Below are positions 11,401 to 22,200 of a DNA stretch of 64,000 nucleotides, piece by piece. The number at the start of each line of letters is the position of its first letter. The first letter of the stretch is position 1. A program made the translations under genes and the position numbers. The notes beneath the pieces were generated by a model. It was not told the DNA's origin. It saw nothing but the letters and a program-made list of their open reading frames with translations, and did no database searches. The stretch is from Closterium sp. Naga37s-1 (taxonomy: Eukaryota; Streptophyta; Zygnematophyceae; Desmidiales; Closteriaceae), in assembly GCA_947471745.1 (NCBI GenBank), contig CANJKZ010000425.1, forward strand, positions 1,406,501-1,470,500. The letters are read 5' to 3'.

Positions 11401-11581
11401 CCGTCAGACCGCCAGCGCCGGCTCTTGCGGCGGCCAATGCGCTTGGAGATGTTTTAGCGGCGGATGCGGAGGAGGGGGTGATCGGAACGGCATTGAGGAT
11501 GGCCTCTCGCCGTCGGATTCGTTCGCGGCGCTCCTCTGCCCACGGCTCGTACTCGTACTCGCCGGATTCTGACGCCACCAT
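5423..11581 (-). CDS. GT92-family (DUF23) glycosyltransferase
   Basis: Type II membrane glycosyltransferase, presumably Golgi, of family GT92; plant relatives include beta-1,4-galactan synthases. Supported exons (minus strand): about 11254-11581 (MVASESGEYEYEPWAEERR, N-terminus), about 10904-10961 (membrane anchor ARFYCTIFLLFLLLSACQ), about 10570-10644, 10072-10141, 9423-9679 (Gln-rich coiled-coil stem), 8535-8671, 7523-7686, 7076-7192 (YETVVVNCLLESP), 6635-about 6880 and 5423-6148. The catalytic part shows LLFCGPPMYG, LLEWLDYHRVY, HFILYDAG, CMYRSRRTAQWVFMQDFDEF (the D-x-D-E type metal site) and ERMHFRWPHVY. Phases of the small N-terminal exons were not all checked. Introns are full of exon echoes and minisatellites. 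An acidic Gly/Glu repeat (VGESVGES) lies near the C-terminus. Confidence 0.85.
6262..6324 (-). repeat. Echo of the catalytic exon start
   Basis: A second copy of the segment encoding IQDCMYRSRRTAQWVF lies about 170 bp upstream (in gene direction) of the real exon at 6148. It keeps its CAG acceptor and breaks off before the QDFDEF metal site. Confidence 0.85.
7351..8197 (-). repeat. Echoes of the AYRVSPSRIAILGLSALALH exon
   Basis: Copies of the 5' half of the 7523-7686 exon lie at about 7752-7837 and 8118-8197. A copy of its 3' half (GALEMIYVGEHHNFLV) lies at about 7362-7435, with donor GTACGT instead of the GTGAGA of the real exon. Both halves of one exon have thus been copied outward in opposite directions. 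Confidence 0.85.
7891..8101. repeat. 10-bp satellite (TAATGGGCTG) x 21
   Basis: About 21 head-to-tail, virtually perfect copies of a 10-bp unit within an intron of the GT92 gene. Homogeneity indicates very recent expansion. Confidence 0.97.
8735..9007 (-). repeat. Two echoes of the ADLEMRKAAATPPTNYSLYY exon
   Basis: Copies at about 8745-8827 and 8930-9007 precede the real exon (8535-8671). Each keeps an acceptor and the first 30 codons, up to ITDxHPDL, then changes to unrelated intron sequence. Confidence 0.88.
9260..9834 (-). repeat. Echoes flanking the coiled-coil exon, with junction palindrome
   Basis: The 3' end of the 9423-9679 exon (GEMLAEQMAA...ALKV) is copied at about 9262-9356. Its 5' end (ASFTASMAQLQQQQAALANQ) is copied at about 9762-9832. 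The latter copy stops next to the palindrome CTTGTCAGTCGACTGAGAAG at 9738-9757. Confidence 0.85.
10262..10430. repeat. 36/37-bp minisatellite in intron
   Basis: About four and a half copies of a unit containing CTTGCATTCTGCCCCTGCTC. A poly-C/T stretch follows toward 10560. Intronic in the GT92 gene. Confidence 0.92.
10836..10925 (-). repeat. Splice-donor minisatellite
   Basis: Four 22-23-bp units on the minus strand repeat the end of the membrane-anchor exon together with its donor (CCTGCCAG followed by GTGCGCCC). Every unit therefore presents a candidate 5' splice site. Confidence 0.85.
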
Positions 11582-12291
11582 TTGCAGTCAGCAGCGTAAC
11601 GGTCATTTGCGGTACGGAGGAGTGAGGATGGTGTGAGACATGGGAATATCGAGATTGCGAGATGTTTCAGGGTAAATGTGAATGCAATCGCTAATAAACG
11701 TAACGACAGACGTGATTTCCGGCAATGGCTCCTACTACAAGAACCTTAGAGTCGGGACACGCGTACGACCTTCGAGGCACTCTATCTAAGGTCACTTTGG
11801 ACTCGCTCAGACAGTCGCAGAAGCGGCTAGATGGACTAGACACACGCCGAGGACCGTCCGATCAACGCGCAGAGCAATGCAAAGCGTAAGAGGTTCATGC
11901 GCCTGGTGACGAATAACCGATTTAGAATCCAAGCGTTGGTGAGCATTGCTAAGGCGAACTTACAAGTGTGTTGTTTGCTTGTGGGTCTAGACAAGGTTCC
12001 TCGATTCTTGGTTGAATAACTTCTCAGAGCGGACAACAGAGCACGACGGGGGTGTTGCCGGTGTTGGAGATACGTACAGTTTGCGGCCCTTAGATACTGT
12101 ACGTTCTCGAGGTCATTGAATAGACGCGATACAAGGTTAGAACCAACAATGCACGCGATACAGTTGTGAAGTGGAATACCGCTTCAACTAGCCGCCCTCA
12201 TTAAAAAAGGAACAACAGAGATATTCAAGTAGGCAGACATTGATGGGTGAAGAGGTCATTTTACCATTTATGCTTTCTGCAACACCCAGGC
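11582..12291. other. Intergenic; GT92 promoter region
   Basis: The sequence lies between the start of the GT92 gene and the stop of the O-fucosyltransferase gene, both on the minus strand. It is less GC-rich than the genes. No ORF with family resemblance was seen. Confidence 0.55.
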
Positions 12292-15200
12292 TTACAATAC
12301 GGATGTGGTATTCCTATCCCTTGTCCCGTTTACAGTCAGATTCGCATTGTTTGCGGCCTCCTGAGGTGGAGGCTGCAATCTCTTAGCGAGGTTGGGGTGT
12401 ATGCGAGATATCTCGGATGGCAGAGTCTCTGGGCAAATGTACATTTCACAGTGGTCATCTCGCCACCATTCTCGTAACCTGCCAAAGGAAATGGCGAGCT
12501 GATTAGAATGAATCTCAACATATCAACAACATGCACATCCCTGCAGCTGAGAAAGATGCCTTGACACATATGAACGCACATACGGTATCATCACATCACA
12601 TCACATAAATCAGGGCTCCAATGTGCAATGTGTCTTACCGCATGATGTCATGCGAATATGTGGAGCCTGACGTGCCGTAGAACTTGAGAGCGAGTGCACA
12701 GATGGTCTTATCCAGAAACGACACCACCTCCCTGTTGCTCTCCAGACCTAGGCTGAGAAGAGGCTCGGCCCAAGCCTGGCCCTTGAGGCTCGGTGGCAAT
12801 GATACAAACGAATGCGGGGAACCCTGGGGGCAAGCAGGAGCAGTGAAAAGGGAGTGTCCAGACACAGCAGGGGCACAAGGAGGCCATTGCGATAGGATGA
12901 AGTATAAGTATCACTGATAACGCTTTGCCCATGCTTCCTACTCTGATTTACTTACAAGAATTGCGAAAATCTCTGACAGCACGTGCATCTGCTCCGCTGA
13001 GAATTGCGAACCACAAACACCGATGTGACGAAAAAAAGCCCCCGCTCTCTCACCCTATCCTTCTAATCTCCTGGCCAATCCACTTCCTTCCCCTTCCCCC
13101 CATCTCTCTTCCCCCCCTCTCCCCACCCCTCCCCAGCCCACCACTCACGAGCGTGGCCAGCGTCTCTGACAGGGCGCGCATCTCCTGCTCAGCATTGCTG
13201 GCCACAAACACCATGGCATTGCTGGCCACAAACACCATGGCATTGCTGGCCACAAACACCATGGCATTGCTGGCCACAAACACCATGGCATTGCTGGCCA
13301 CAAACACCATGGCATTGTCGGGCAGCGCCTGCAGGTGAAGAGAAGCCCTTGCTGCTCTCTCCCACCTCGCCCCTTGAGACGTCTCAAAAGCCCTTGCTGC
13401 TCTCTCCCACCTCGCCCCTTGAGACGTCTCAAAAGCCCTTGCTCTCTCCCACCTCGCCCCTTGAGACGTCTCAAAAGCCCTTGCTCCTCTCTCCCACCTC
13501 GCCCCTTGAGACGTCTCAAAAGCCCTTGCTCTCTCCCACCTCGCCCCTTGAGACGTCTCAAAAGCCCTTGCTCTCTCCCACCTCGCCCCTTGAGACGTCT
13601 CAAAAGCCCTTGCTCTCTCCCACCTCGCCCCTTGAGACGTCTCAAAAGCCCTTGCTCTCTCCCTCCTCGCCCCTTGAGACGTCTCAAAAGCCCTTGCTTT
13701 CTCCCACCTCGTCCCTTGAGACGTCTCAAAAGCCCTTGCTCTCTCCCACCTCGCCCCTTGAGACGTCTCAAAAGCCCTTGCTCTCTCACACCTCGCCCCG
13801 TGAGACGTCTCAAAAGCCCTTGCTCTCTCCCACCTCGCCCCTTGAGACGTCTCAAAAGCCCTTGCTCTCTCCCATCTCGCCCCTTGAGACGTCTCAAAAG
13901 CCCTTGCTCTCTCCCACCTCGCCCCTTGAGACGTCTCAAAAGCCCTTGCTCTCTCCCACCTCGCCCCTTGAGACGTCTCAAAAGCCCTTGCTTTCTCCCA
14001 CCTCGTCCCTTGAGACGTCTCAAAAGCCCTTGCTCTCTCCCACCTCGCCCCTTGAGACGTCTCAAAAGCCCTTGCTCTCTCACACCTCGCCCCGTGAGAC
14101 GTCTCAAAAGCCCTTGCTCTCTCCCACCTCGCCCCTTGAGACGTCTCAAAAGCCCTTGCTCTCTCCCATCTCGCCCCTTGAGACGTCTCAAAAGCCCTTG
14201 CTCTCTCCCACCTCGCCCCTTGAGACGTCTCAAAAGCCCTTGCTCTCTCCCACCTCGCCCCTTGATCCCCTACCAGATCCACCCACCCGCCCCTCCCCAC
14301 TCACGAGCATGGCCAGCGTCTCTGACAGGGCGCGCATCTCCTCCTCCCCGGCATTGCTGGCCACAAACACCATGGCAGCGCCGGGCAGAGCCTGCAGGCG
14401 TGAGTGCAGGCAGCGTGCGAGCTGGTGGATGGGGTGGAAGCACGGCACCGCCCTGTGACTGCCGTCCCCATGTATGCAGTGGTGGAAGAAATCGCCCCTG
14501 GGGAGGGGAGGGTAGGGGAGGGGAGGGGAGGGGAGGGGAGGGCGGAAGAGGGGACGGGAGGGGAGGGGAGAATGAGGGAAGGGGGTTGAGGGTACCCAAA
14601 CACACATGCTTCTCCCCTTACACACGCACTCACCCGCCCGCCCGCCCGCCCGCCTGCACTCACTCACTCACTCACTCACTCACTCACACTACCACTCATG
14701 CATACCGCACACTGAGGGGGCGGCAGTGTACCTGCGCAGATGAATGGCAATGAAGCGCGAACCCAGGAACGTATTGATAAACCCCACAGCCGCCTCCTGA
14801 ATCGCCCGGCTGGGCTGCAGCAGCCCGCGGCACTCCGGGCGCACCACCAGCGGTGCTCTCCCATGAAACCTCAGCTCCCTCCCACCGACACCAAACATAT
14901 TCGCAAACGCAATCACGTGGTGATCCCCATGGAACTTTCTGAGAAACTCCGCAGTGGGGTACTTGAACCAGGGGCTGGGTGTGCGCTTGCGGGCGATCTC
15001 GTGCTTGGCAAAGGACGCGTGCAGGCGGGCCTCGTAAGAGAGGCGGAGAGAGTCGCATGCCTGGTCGGTTTGGTACACGTGCACGTGGCAGATGTAGCGC
15101 CCTACTCGCACGCGGCCTCGGACTGACGCGTTGTAGGCTGAGAAGGTGATGACTCGCCCACGACCCATGCACTCGTCGAATGCCCCCAGGTCTGACGGGG

Positions 15201-16879
15201 CATGGGGATGAAGGAGGACGTGCTAACTTTTCACGTGCTAGAACATGGCATCTAGCAGCGGCCCATGCGCACACACGCCTGGTCGGTCTGGTACACGTGC
15301 ACGCACGTGGCAGATGTAGCGCCCCACGCCCACTCGCCCGCGGACTGACACATTGTAGGCTGAGAAGGTGATGACGCGCCCAGGACCCATGCACTCGTCG
15401 AATGCCCCCAGGTCTGATGGGGCATGGGAGGGAGACACGGAGATGTGTCGTCTTTCTGACAAGTGTAAGAATGTGACAGATGCAGCAGCACCACATGCGC
15501 GCGTGCACATGGCCGTGCAGTGAGGAGTTGTAGGTAGAGAAAGAGATGATGCGCCCGGGTTGTGATCCATACGCTTGCTGAGTGCTCCAGGGTCTGATGG
15601 GGCACCCACTGTGGGAATGACGAGCCTGTGGTTCAGAGCGCCGCATCAAATGCACCCCATAACAAGCAACAAGGTCCAATCCACACAGACACAAAGCCGC
15701 ACAGGCACGCAAGCGCACTGCGTGCACGCACCTAGCAGAGCCTCGTAGTCATAGTCGATGCCCTGAGTGGGGATGACGAGTGTGCGGTTCATAAGAGCTG
15801 CACATCCCAGAACTTGCTACTAGCCACACCGATACACAGTTACATAGGCACGCACCTAGCAGCGCCTCGTAGTCATAGTCGATGCCCTGAGTGGGGATGA
15901 CGAGTGTGCGGTTCATGAGAGCCGCGTTCAGCATGCTCTGCCGCAGACACGCCAGGCGGTTGCTCAGCTGCCCGCCTGAACACAGCGCTATCAGGTACCT
16001 GGGGGGGATGGGGAGGCGTGGGGGGGAGAGGAAAGAGATGGGGAGAAATGGGGAGAGGGGAAGAGAAGAGGGGAAGAGGGGGAAGAGAAAAAGGGGGGAG
16101 GGAGAGGAGGGGGAGAGGGGGAAGAGAAGGGGAAGAGAGGAGGCGGGTGGGCGACAGTCAGGAGGTATGAAGGGCAGGATAGAGGAGGGCAAGCGGGAAG
16201 GAGGAACGAGAAGCGGTGCGTTGTGAGCCAACACACCCCAGTGGCGAGTCGTCATACCTCTGGGGCTTCGGGTTCCAGTGGATTGTGCCGACACGTGGCA
16301 TCGTGTCATTGGCGCAGGCCGGTTCCGCTGAAGGGGACAATGGGTGATGGATGAACCAAGAGAGGGAGTCTCAGGTGAGGCACGACAATGTGTTACAGAT
16401 GGCCTGGTTGAACATAAGCTCAGCGACACACACACAAGAGAGACATTCACAGATAGAATGCGGTAACACGCACCGATTTCGCTCACAACGGTGCCATTTC
16501 GCGCAGCCACTAGCTGCTGTAGCCTCTGAATCCCCACCTCCTGCTCCTGCAGGGACTGCAGAATAGCGTCCTGCTGCTGCTTCAGCAGCACCAGCGACGC
16601 GTTACAAGGCTCTCCGTTAACAGAACCAAGATCGCCGCTTCTCGCGCCAGAGGGACTCAAACTGCCCGAGGAGGAGGAGAAGAAGGATAGGAACGCGAGA
16701 GCATTTCCTCTGGCACATCCGGGGTCGTCAGGTGAGAAGCACGGTCCCTGCTGCTGGTGCTGTTGCTGCCACGCTGGCAGGATAACTGACGTGGAGATCC
16801 ATCCGAGCTGGAAGCCGACGATAAGGAAGAGCACGGCGGTCGGGGAGGGAAGGCTGCTCAGGCTGAAAATTGACGGCAT
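12292..16879 (-). CDS. O-fucosyltransferase-like glycosyltransferase
   Basis: Plant-type GDP-fucose O-fucosyltransferase family member, probably a Golgi type II protein. Exon 1 (16474-16879) starts MPSIFSLSSLPSPTAVLFLI with a single membrane anchor, then a Gln-rich stem. Other exons: 16258-16327, 15856-15998 (LIALCSGGQLSNRLACLRQS, the N-terminal G-x-L-S/N-R motif), about 14730-15200 (RVITFSAYNASVRGRV through FIAIHLRR, the H-x-R GDP-fucose motif), about 14304-14500 (MVFVASNAGEEEMRALSETL), 12639-12823 (YGTSGSTYSHDIMR) and 12292-12479. The last two join in phase to give DDHCEMYICPETLPSEI and a TAA stop. Acceptor substrate unknown. Introns carry echoes of three exons and a 0.9-kb minisatellite. 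Confidence 0.82.
13148..13332 (-). repeat. Echo of MVFVASNA exon with internal 24-bp expansion
   Basis: A second copy of the exon encoding ALPGAAMVFVASNAGEEEM, 1.1 kb downstream of the complete one in gene direction. It holds five in-frame tandem copies of an 8-residue unit (AMVFVASN) before continuing EQEMRALSETLATLV and a GTGAG donor. It could be spliced in; its frame is open throughout. Confidence 0.8.
13337..14262. repeat. 42-bp minisatellite x 22 built on a palindrome
   Basis: About 22 copies of a 42-bp unit carrying the perfect palindrome TTGAGACGTCTCAA, followed by AAGCCCTTGCTCTC. Unit variants (for example CACACCTCGCCCCGTGAG at about 13780 and 14080) recur as a block of several units, so a higher-order duplication of roughly 0.3 kb took place. 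It fills the intron between two copies of the MVFVASNA exon. Its long six-frame ORFs are by-products of a unit length divisible by three. Confidence 0.95.
15236..15800 (-). repeat. Echoes of two O-fucosyltransferase exons
   Basis: The start of the 14730-15200 exon (DLGAFDECMGPGRVITFSAY...YQTDQAC) is copied at about 15270-15430 and, more decayed, at about 15480-15610. The end of the 15856-15998 exon (LVIPTQGIDYDYEALLG) is copied at about 15733-15795. Several copies keep a splice site. Confidence 0.82.
16005..16150 (-). other. Long pyrimidine tract before a 3' splice site
   Basis: About 140 bp is almost pure purine on the plus strand, hence pyrimidine on the coding strand. It lies directly upstream of the acceptor at 15999. 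Similar tracts precede many acceptors here (for example 22200-22320, 24000-24045, 50700-50860). Confidence 0.6.
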
Positions 16880-17134
16880 GGCTCAAGGGAGCTTAATGTC
16901 ACGACGAGAAGCTCGGTTGAGTGCGGAATAACACGGTTGATTGCGGTTCCTGACTAGAAAATGTATCATGTGATCCCCAGCGAAGAGTCGTCTTCGCATG
17001 CTGCCGTCCGCTTCTGAGCGGGATTATTCCGCTCCTCGATGACACTCCTCGACGCTGCTAACAGAACCGAATGGCAGGCGAGCCAGTCAATGCGGCTAGC
17101 TAAGATTAGACATTGCAAATCTTGGTTCCGCGAT

Positions 17135-17690
17135 TCCGCTAAGGGTGGCAGAGATGGGAGGAAATGACGGATCGCCCTGTTTTCAAGTTTACGATTCCTT
17201 TGGGCAGCGGCTTTGACACCGCCTTGCTTCTCCGCTCGTGTCCGATTCCTTGGGGCAGCTGATTTCGACATTTCCAATTTCCTGTGACCAGGAAAATTCT
17301 GAAGTTTACCTGGTTTTAGTTTAGTGGCCAGTGGAAAAAATAAACCCCTCTCGGATGGCTGGCCATTTGGGAGGCATCAACCCTAGACACCTTGCCTCAT
17401 GGTGTTTAGGGTTGATGCCACCCAATGGCATGCCCTCCATGAGGGGAATATATTTTTTTTGTCCCGAGCTTCTCGTAATTGACGCGACAATTCAATTTAT
17501 GATCCCGATAAATAAAACACAATATTAGTCTCTGGACTCGAGATGGGTCAATAGCGTAAATAAATTACCGAAGGTATCGGACGCGAGCGCAAAGCAAGGC
17601 GGTGTCAAAACCACTACCGAAAGGAATCGGAAACCCGAAACCAGGGCAGTCCGTCATTCCCTCCAGAGATGGAGAGGAGGCATGGCAGAG
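17135..17690. mobile_element. Foldback element with ~125-bp inverted repeats
   Basis: The left arm (about 17135-17260) and right arm (about 17565-17690) are imperfect inverted copies. For example, GACACCGCCTTGCTTCTCCG on the left matches, inverted, GCAAGGCGGTGTCAA on the right, and the similarity runs on through CCGTCATTNCCTCC. A second, tighter inverted repeat lies between the arms (17335-17458). No transposase ORF, so a non-autonomous foldback or MITE is the likely identity. Confidence 0.65.
17335..17458. ncRNA. Long hairpin; candidate small-RNA precursor
   Basis: Two arms of about 58 nt pair with few mismatches (AGGCATCAACCCTAGACACC against GGTGTTTAGGGTTGATGCC) around a 9-nt loop, and end in A-rich and T-rich runs. 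Either a plant-style miRNA/siRNA precursor or simply the core of the surrounding foldback element. Strand and expression unknown. Confidence 0.45.
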
Positions 17691-19224
17691 AGGAAGGGAG
17701 CCAGGAATCGGGGAAAATGCTCTTGGCGCAACGGCGCTCCTGGCCTCCAGCGGGGCTTGAGGGCTTTGTTCGGTAGACACCCAGTGCGAGTGAGCCCACT
17801 CGCACTGGCGAACCTCTCACTGAACTTCCTAGCCTCGGGCCTCCACAATCACTGAAAGGCACCTTCGCTGCTGATTTCGGAAAATTGCGTGAGACCCACG
17901 AAGTAATTTCACCCCTTGGGAGTATTACTTTACATGCGTTGCCCTCAAGAAAGTTTTATGGTTGCCCGCTGCAATGGGTGATTTTTTTGGATGAAACAGT
18001 TCCAGGTGGGGGGGAGGAAATCAACGCACGATGTTCCACGTTGGCGGTTGTGGGGTGTGTAGTATTTTGTTTCCACCCCAAAACGGCCCGACATCAAAGT
18101 TCACTCTCCTCTGGGTCACTCGTACTGGCGATCGCCCATTACAGGGGGGGACCCTGTAGTGTAGTGCAACTGGTTTTTGCCAGGAGAAGAAGTTTCTCCC
18201 CCGGTTTCGTCGCGGCCAGTCATACCACAGTCAGAGTGGCAAATCAGAGCGTTCGGTAGACAAGGCGTACTGGCTAGGCTCGGTGTTCTATTAACGAATT
18301 TAAAGGCTTTAAGCCTTTACACATTCAATCTGGCGAAGCCCCCGCGACCCACCCAACCCAAGGGCGTTGCGGTATGTGCTCCTGAAATTCGCGAACGAGC
18401 TGCGACAGGTTCAAGGTGCAGTGCGAACACTCTACTTGAGGAGGCGAAATCGTCTAGTACACTTTACATGGAGGTAATCAGGTCGTGTGTTCTGCATATT
18501 GTAACAGAATCGGATTCAATTTGGTGTACATTTTCAATTATCAACACCTGGAGTAGTTCCCGCTGCGCTTCTGCCACGAGCGCTCAGTTGCCAAAACTGG
18601 AGGCTCGGTCCCTGTTCTCAAGGCAATCTTGGGAGTTTCAATCACCTTGCAATGCTCATTGGTGTCCCTTCACGAGACCATTGAGCTTCTGCCTGATCTG
18701 TGCTGGTTTTAGCAGCGACTGCGTGCAGTCTTGATGCAAGGAGGAAGGAGGACGCCACGATTGCCCTAGACCTTATTCATAGCTGACCTAGGTGGTTGGC
18801 GTTACTATGTTAGCTTCGCTCGATCGCGGTACTCTCTAGGTTAGCTGGATTAATTAGCCGTGAAGAAGCTGGCTGCAGCATACAGAGAGTATTAGTCTGT
18901 TTACTACCCCGTTCCCTGCCCGGCTGATTTACCGACTTATGTTTCCAACTCGGTATACTTTTGACGATGACGTCACCGGTGTAGCGACATGATCGTTGAA
19001 GCTGGCAAGTGATTTATAAAGCCTGTCAGTCACCACATCAGCTCTCCGATTATCAGACTGCTCCTGTCGATTCTTCAAACATAAAAAGCGCCTCGCCAGA
19101 GTGTATACGCGCGGGACAGCCACAGCCCCGGACCGCTGTTTTGGTGACTAGACAAGGAACATTCCACCATACCGCGTGTCCACTTCTCACCGCGCGAGCT
19201 GATCAGGGTCAGCCACGACGAGCC
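17691..19224. other. Intergenic upstream of synaptotagmin B
   Basis: No supported gene. It holds a perfect 12-bp inverted repeat with a 4-nt loop at 17781-17808 (CCAGTGCGAGTG/CACTCGCACTGG). A related motif, CACTCGTACTGGCGA, recurs near 18118. The last few hundred bases must contain the promoter of the gene starting at 19225. Confidence 0.5.
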
Positions 19225-22200
19225 ATGGGGTTCTATCCCAGCATATTCTTCGGCTTCGTCACTGGAATCGTCGTTTTGGCGGGGATCAAATACATTCAGA
19301 AGAGGCGACATGCGCAGCGCGTTCGCAAGGTGCACTTCCTCTTCAATCGCTTCTCATTCCCTAGTTTTCCTCGTCGTTTGCGCGCCTCGTTCACCCTTCC
19401 CGTCTAGCTCGTGCTGATCGTTCTGTCAAAACCCGTACGCGTTATTGAGCAGATGGTGGATCTCGCGATGATGTCGTGCGTCAACAAGGAGGACCTGAGA
19501 AAGCTCATACCCAAAGAGCTATACCCCTCCTGGGTGCAGTTCCCTGAGTTCGAGCGGGTATGACCTAGGAAGGGATTATATTTTTCAAGTCGTCCAAGGC
19601 TTACGTGGTCACATCTCCAGCACTAACCCGCCGTTTCCATTAACTCTGTCGACAAGAAAAGGCCATACTTTAAATAGATTTCGAGCGCTTTTCTCCTTCC
19701 CTACGTGCAGGTGGAGTGGATCAACTACTTCCTCCGTGAACTCTGGCCCAAGCTCAGAGAGGTGAGTCGCATGAGCGTCTCTTTGGCGCAGTGAGCGTCT
19801 CTTCGGCACAATGGTCGTTCTTCGTTAAAGTTCTCGCTGGAAGGCCGTCCTCTTGCTTACTCCGCTGCGCTTACACTAGCCACCCCGCCTCAAGGCCTGT
19901 TCGACTTACCCCTGCCACTGTCGCTTCTAGCCGATCAACCCTCTTCTTCCTCCCTGAGTACAATTTTCCCGTCCCCTTCCACCACCCCCACCGTCGTCTG
20001 CACTAAGCGGCCCTGCAGGCCATATCAGGCGCGGTGATGATGCAGATAGGGCCGGTGCTGGAGAGCTACCGTCCTCCCATGATCTCCTCGCTCAAGCTCA
20101 CCAAGTTCAACCTCGGCCGCCTGGCGCCGCAGCTGGGAGGTGCGTTCAGTGCAGCAGCAGCCCGTGGGTATGGTGGTTTGGTTTGTCAGGAGTTGCCTGT
20201 CTGTCTGCTACCGCCCCCCCATGATATCCTCGCTCAAGCTCACCAAGTTCAACCTCGGCCGCCTGGCACCGCAGCTGGGAGGTGCGTGCACCAGCCCGTG
20301 GGTAAGGTAGATTGTCGAAGGTCGCATGTTTCCTTTGGTGGCAACAGCACTCATGTTTCCGTGCGTACCTACCTCCCCTTCCCGTGCTTCGGGCGCGGGG
20401 TATGCAGTGGAGACCAGGACAGACGAGACGGTGATGCACGTGCAGTGTGCACCTTGGCTTGGAGTGTAGTGCATTCCCTTGTCTTGACTTCCATGCTTCA
20501 TTCATTCCTACCCTTCCCTCCCATCCCCTCCCAGGCATTGACGTGGTGGAGACGAGGGCGGGCGAGGTGGTGCTGCATGCGCACGTCTGAGTGCTTTGCA
20601 TTCCCTCGTGACCCATCTCCACGTGCTCCTCCCGCCCCATCCTGTGCTGCAGGCATAGACGTGGTGGAGACGAGGGCGGGCGAGGTGGTGCTGCATGTGC
20701 ACGTCTGAGTGCGCTCTCATTTCTTTCATGCGTCGTCCATACCCCCCCCGCCATGTGCGGCAGGCATAGACGTGGTGGAGACGAGGGCGGACGAGGTGGT
20801 GCTGCATGTGCACCTTGGAGTGGAGTGTAGTGCATTTCATTTTCTTGACTTGCACGCTTCATTCGTGCCCTCCTCCCTTCGTGTTCTCTCCCTCCTGTGC
20901 TGCAGGCATTGACGTGGTGGAGACGAGGGCGGACGAGGTGGTGCTGCATGTGGACTTCAACTGGGTGGGCGACCCCTCTATCATCCTCGCCATCAAGACG
21001 GTTGTGGGGGTGGCGCTGCAAGTGCAGGTGCGTGAGTGGGTGGACTGACAAGAGCTGGCCAGCAAGCAGGGAGGGACAGATGTGAGGCACCCCGAAACTG
21101 GGGCTTTATCTATCCAAGTGGGCCCGAGTGGCCCTCACCCCTCTCATCACCAACGACCTGTCTGTGTTTTCCTTTCCTGTTTCGAGACAGCGCACATATT
21201 TCCTCTCCTCTCCGTCCCATTCCCCACACCCCCTTGCCCACCACCACACCAGGTGAAGAACCTTCAGATATGGGGAGTGTTCCGCGTGGCCCTCACGCCC
21301 CTCATCCCCACCATCCCATGCTTCGGCGCCATTGTCTTTGCCTTCACAAAGAAGGTACACTGCGCCGCGCCCGCTAAATCTGAGCCACTTTTGAGAATTC
21401 TCAAATGTCGCCCCTCGTCCATTCCCACCATCCCATGCTTTTTAGTCTATTATAATTAATAAAATAGATCCCCTCTTTTCCCCGCGCTCCCTCGTCGTCT
21501 CATCCCACCCATGCCACAGCCCGACGTGAAGTTCAAGCTCAAGGTGGCGGGCGGTGACATGACTGCTGTGCCTGGCCTGGGAGATGCCCTTGATGTGAGT
21601 CCGCGTGTGAGGGTGTGAGTGGGCGTGGTGATGTGAGTGGGCGTGAGGATGTGAGTCCGCGTGGTGATGTGAGTTGGTTGGTGTGGTGATGTGAGGCGGC
21701 GTGGTGATGTGAGTTGGTGTGGTGATATGATGTGATGGTGTGATGTTCTGATGGGACGATGCTGTGATGGCATTAGGATGTGAGCGTGGTGACGAGATGG
21801 CAGCATAATGTGGTGGCATGGCATGTCATGACATCTTTAGGAGAGAAAAAGGTTGCCTGTTGTGTTGCCTCCCTTGACGTTTCACATTCGCGAATGGACG
21901 CCTGCTGCTGAGGGGTGACAGCTGACGCTAGGCTCTGTCATGGCTCTCCCTGCACCACCCTGTGCTTTTCGTTCGCGCCCTGTGCTGTCTGTGTCAGGAT
22001 CTGATTCGAACAGCCATCATGGATTCACTGGTCTGGCCAGTGCGCCATGTCATCCCCATCGTGCCCGGCAACTATGAGTGAGTTGCCACCTGTACTACAC
22101 CAGGTTCCTCCGTCCTTGCATTCCTCTCCTGTTTTTCACCCGTCGAGCTCTCTCTCACATTGCCTTCCCCTGCACAACATTGTTGCTGGCAGACTTCTTA

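Noticed and set aside
13337..14262. CRISPR-like array
   Set aside because: The units abut with no unique spacers, the host is eukaryotic, and there are no cas genes. It is a minisatellite.
13335..14753. 472-residue and 416-residue ORFs through the 42-bp array
   Set aside because: The unit length is a multiple of three, so every frame without a stop in one unit stays open. Both strands give equally long frames with monotonous repeats.
19609..19809. Short minus-strand ORFs within the synaptotagmin gene
   Set aside because: They are antisense shadows of exons 2-3 with no family resemblance.
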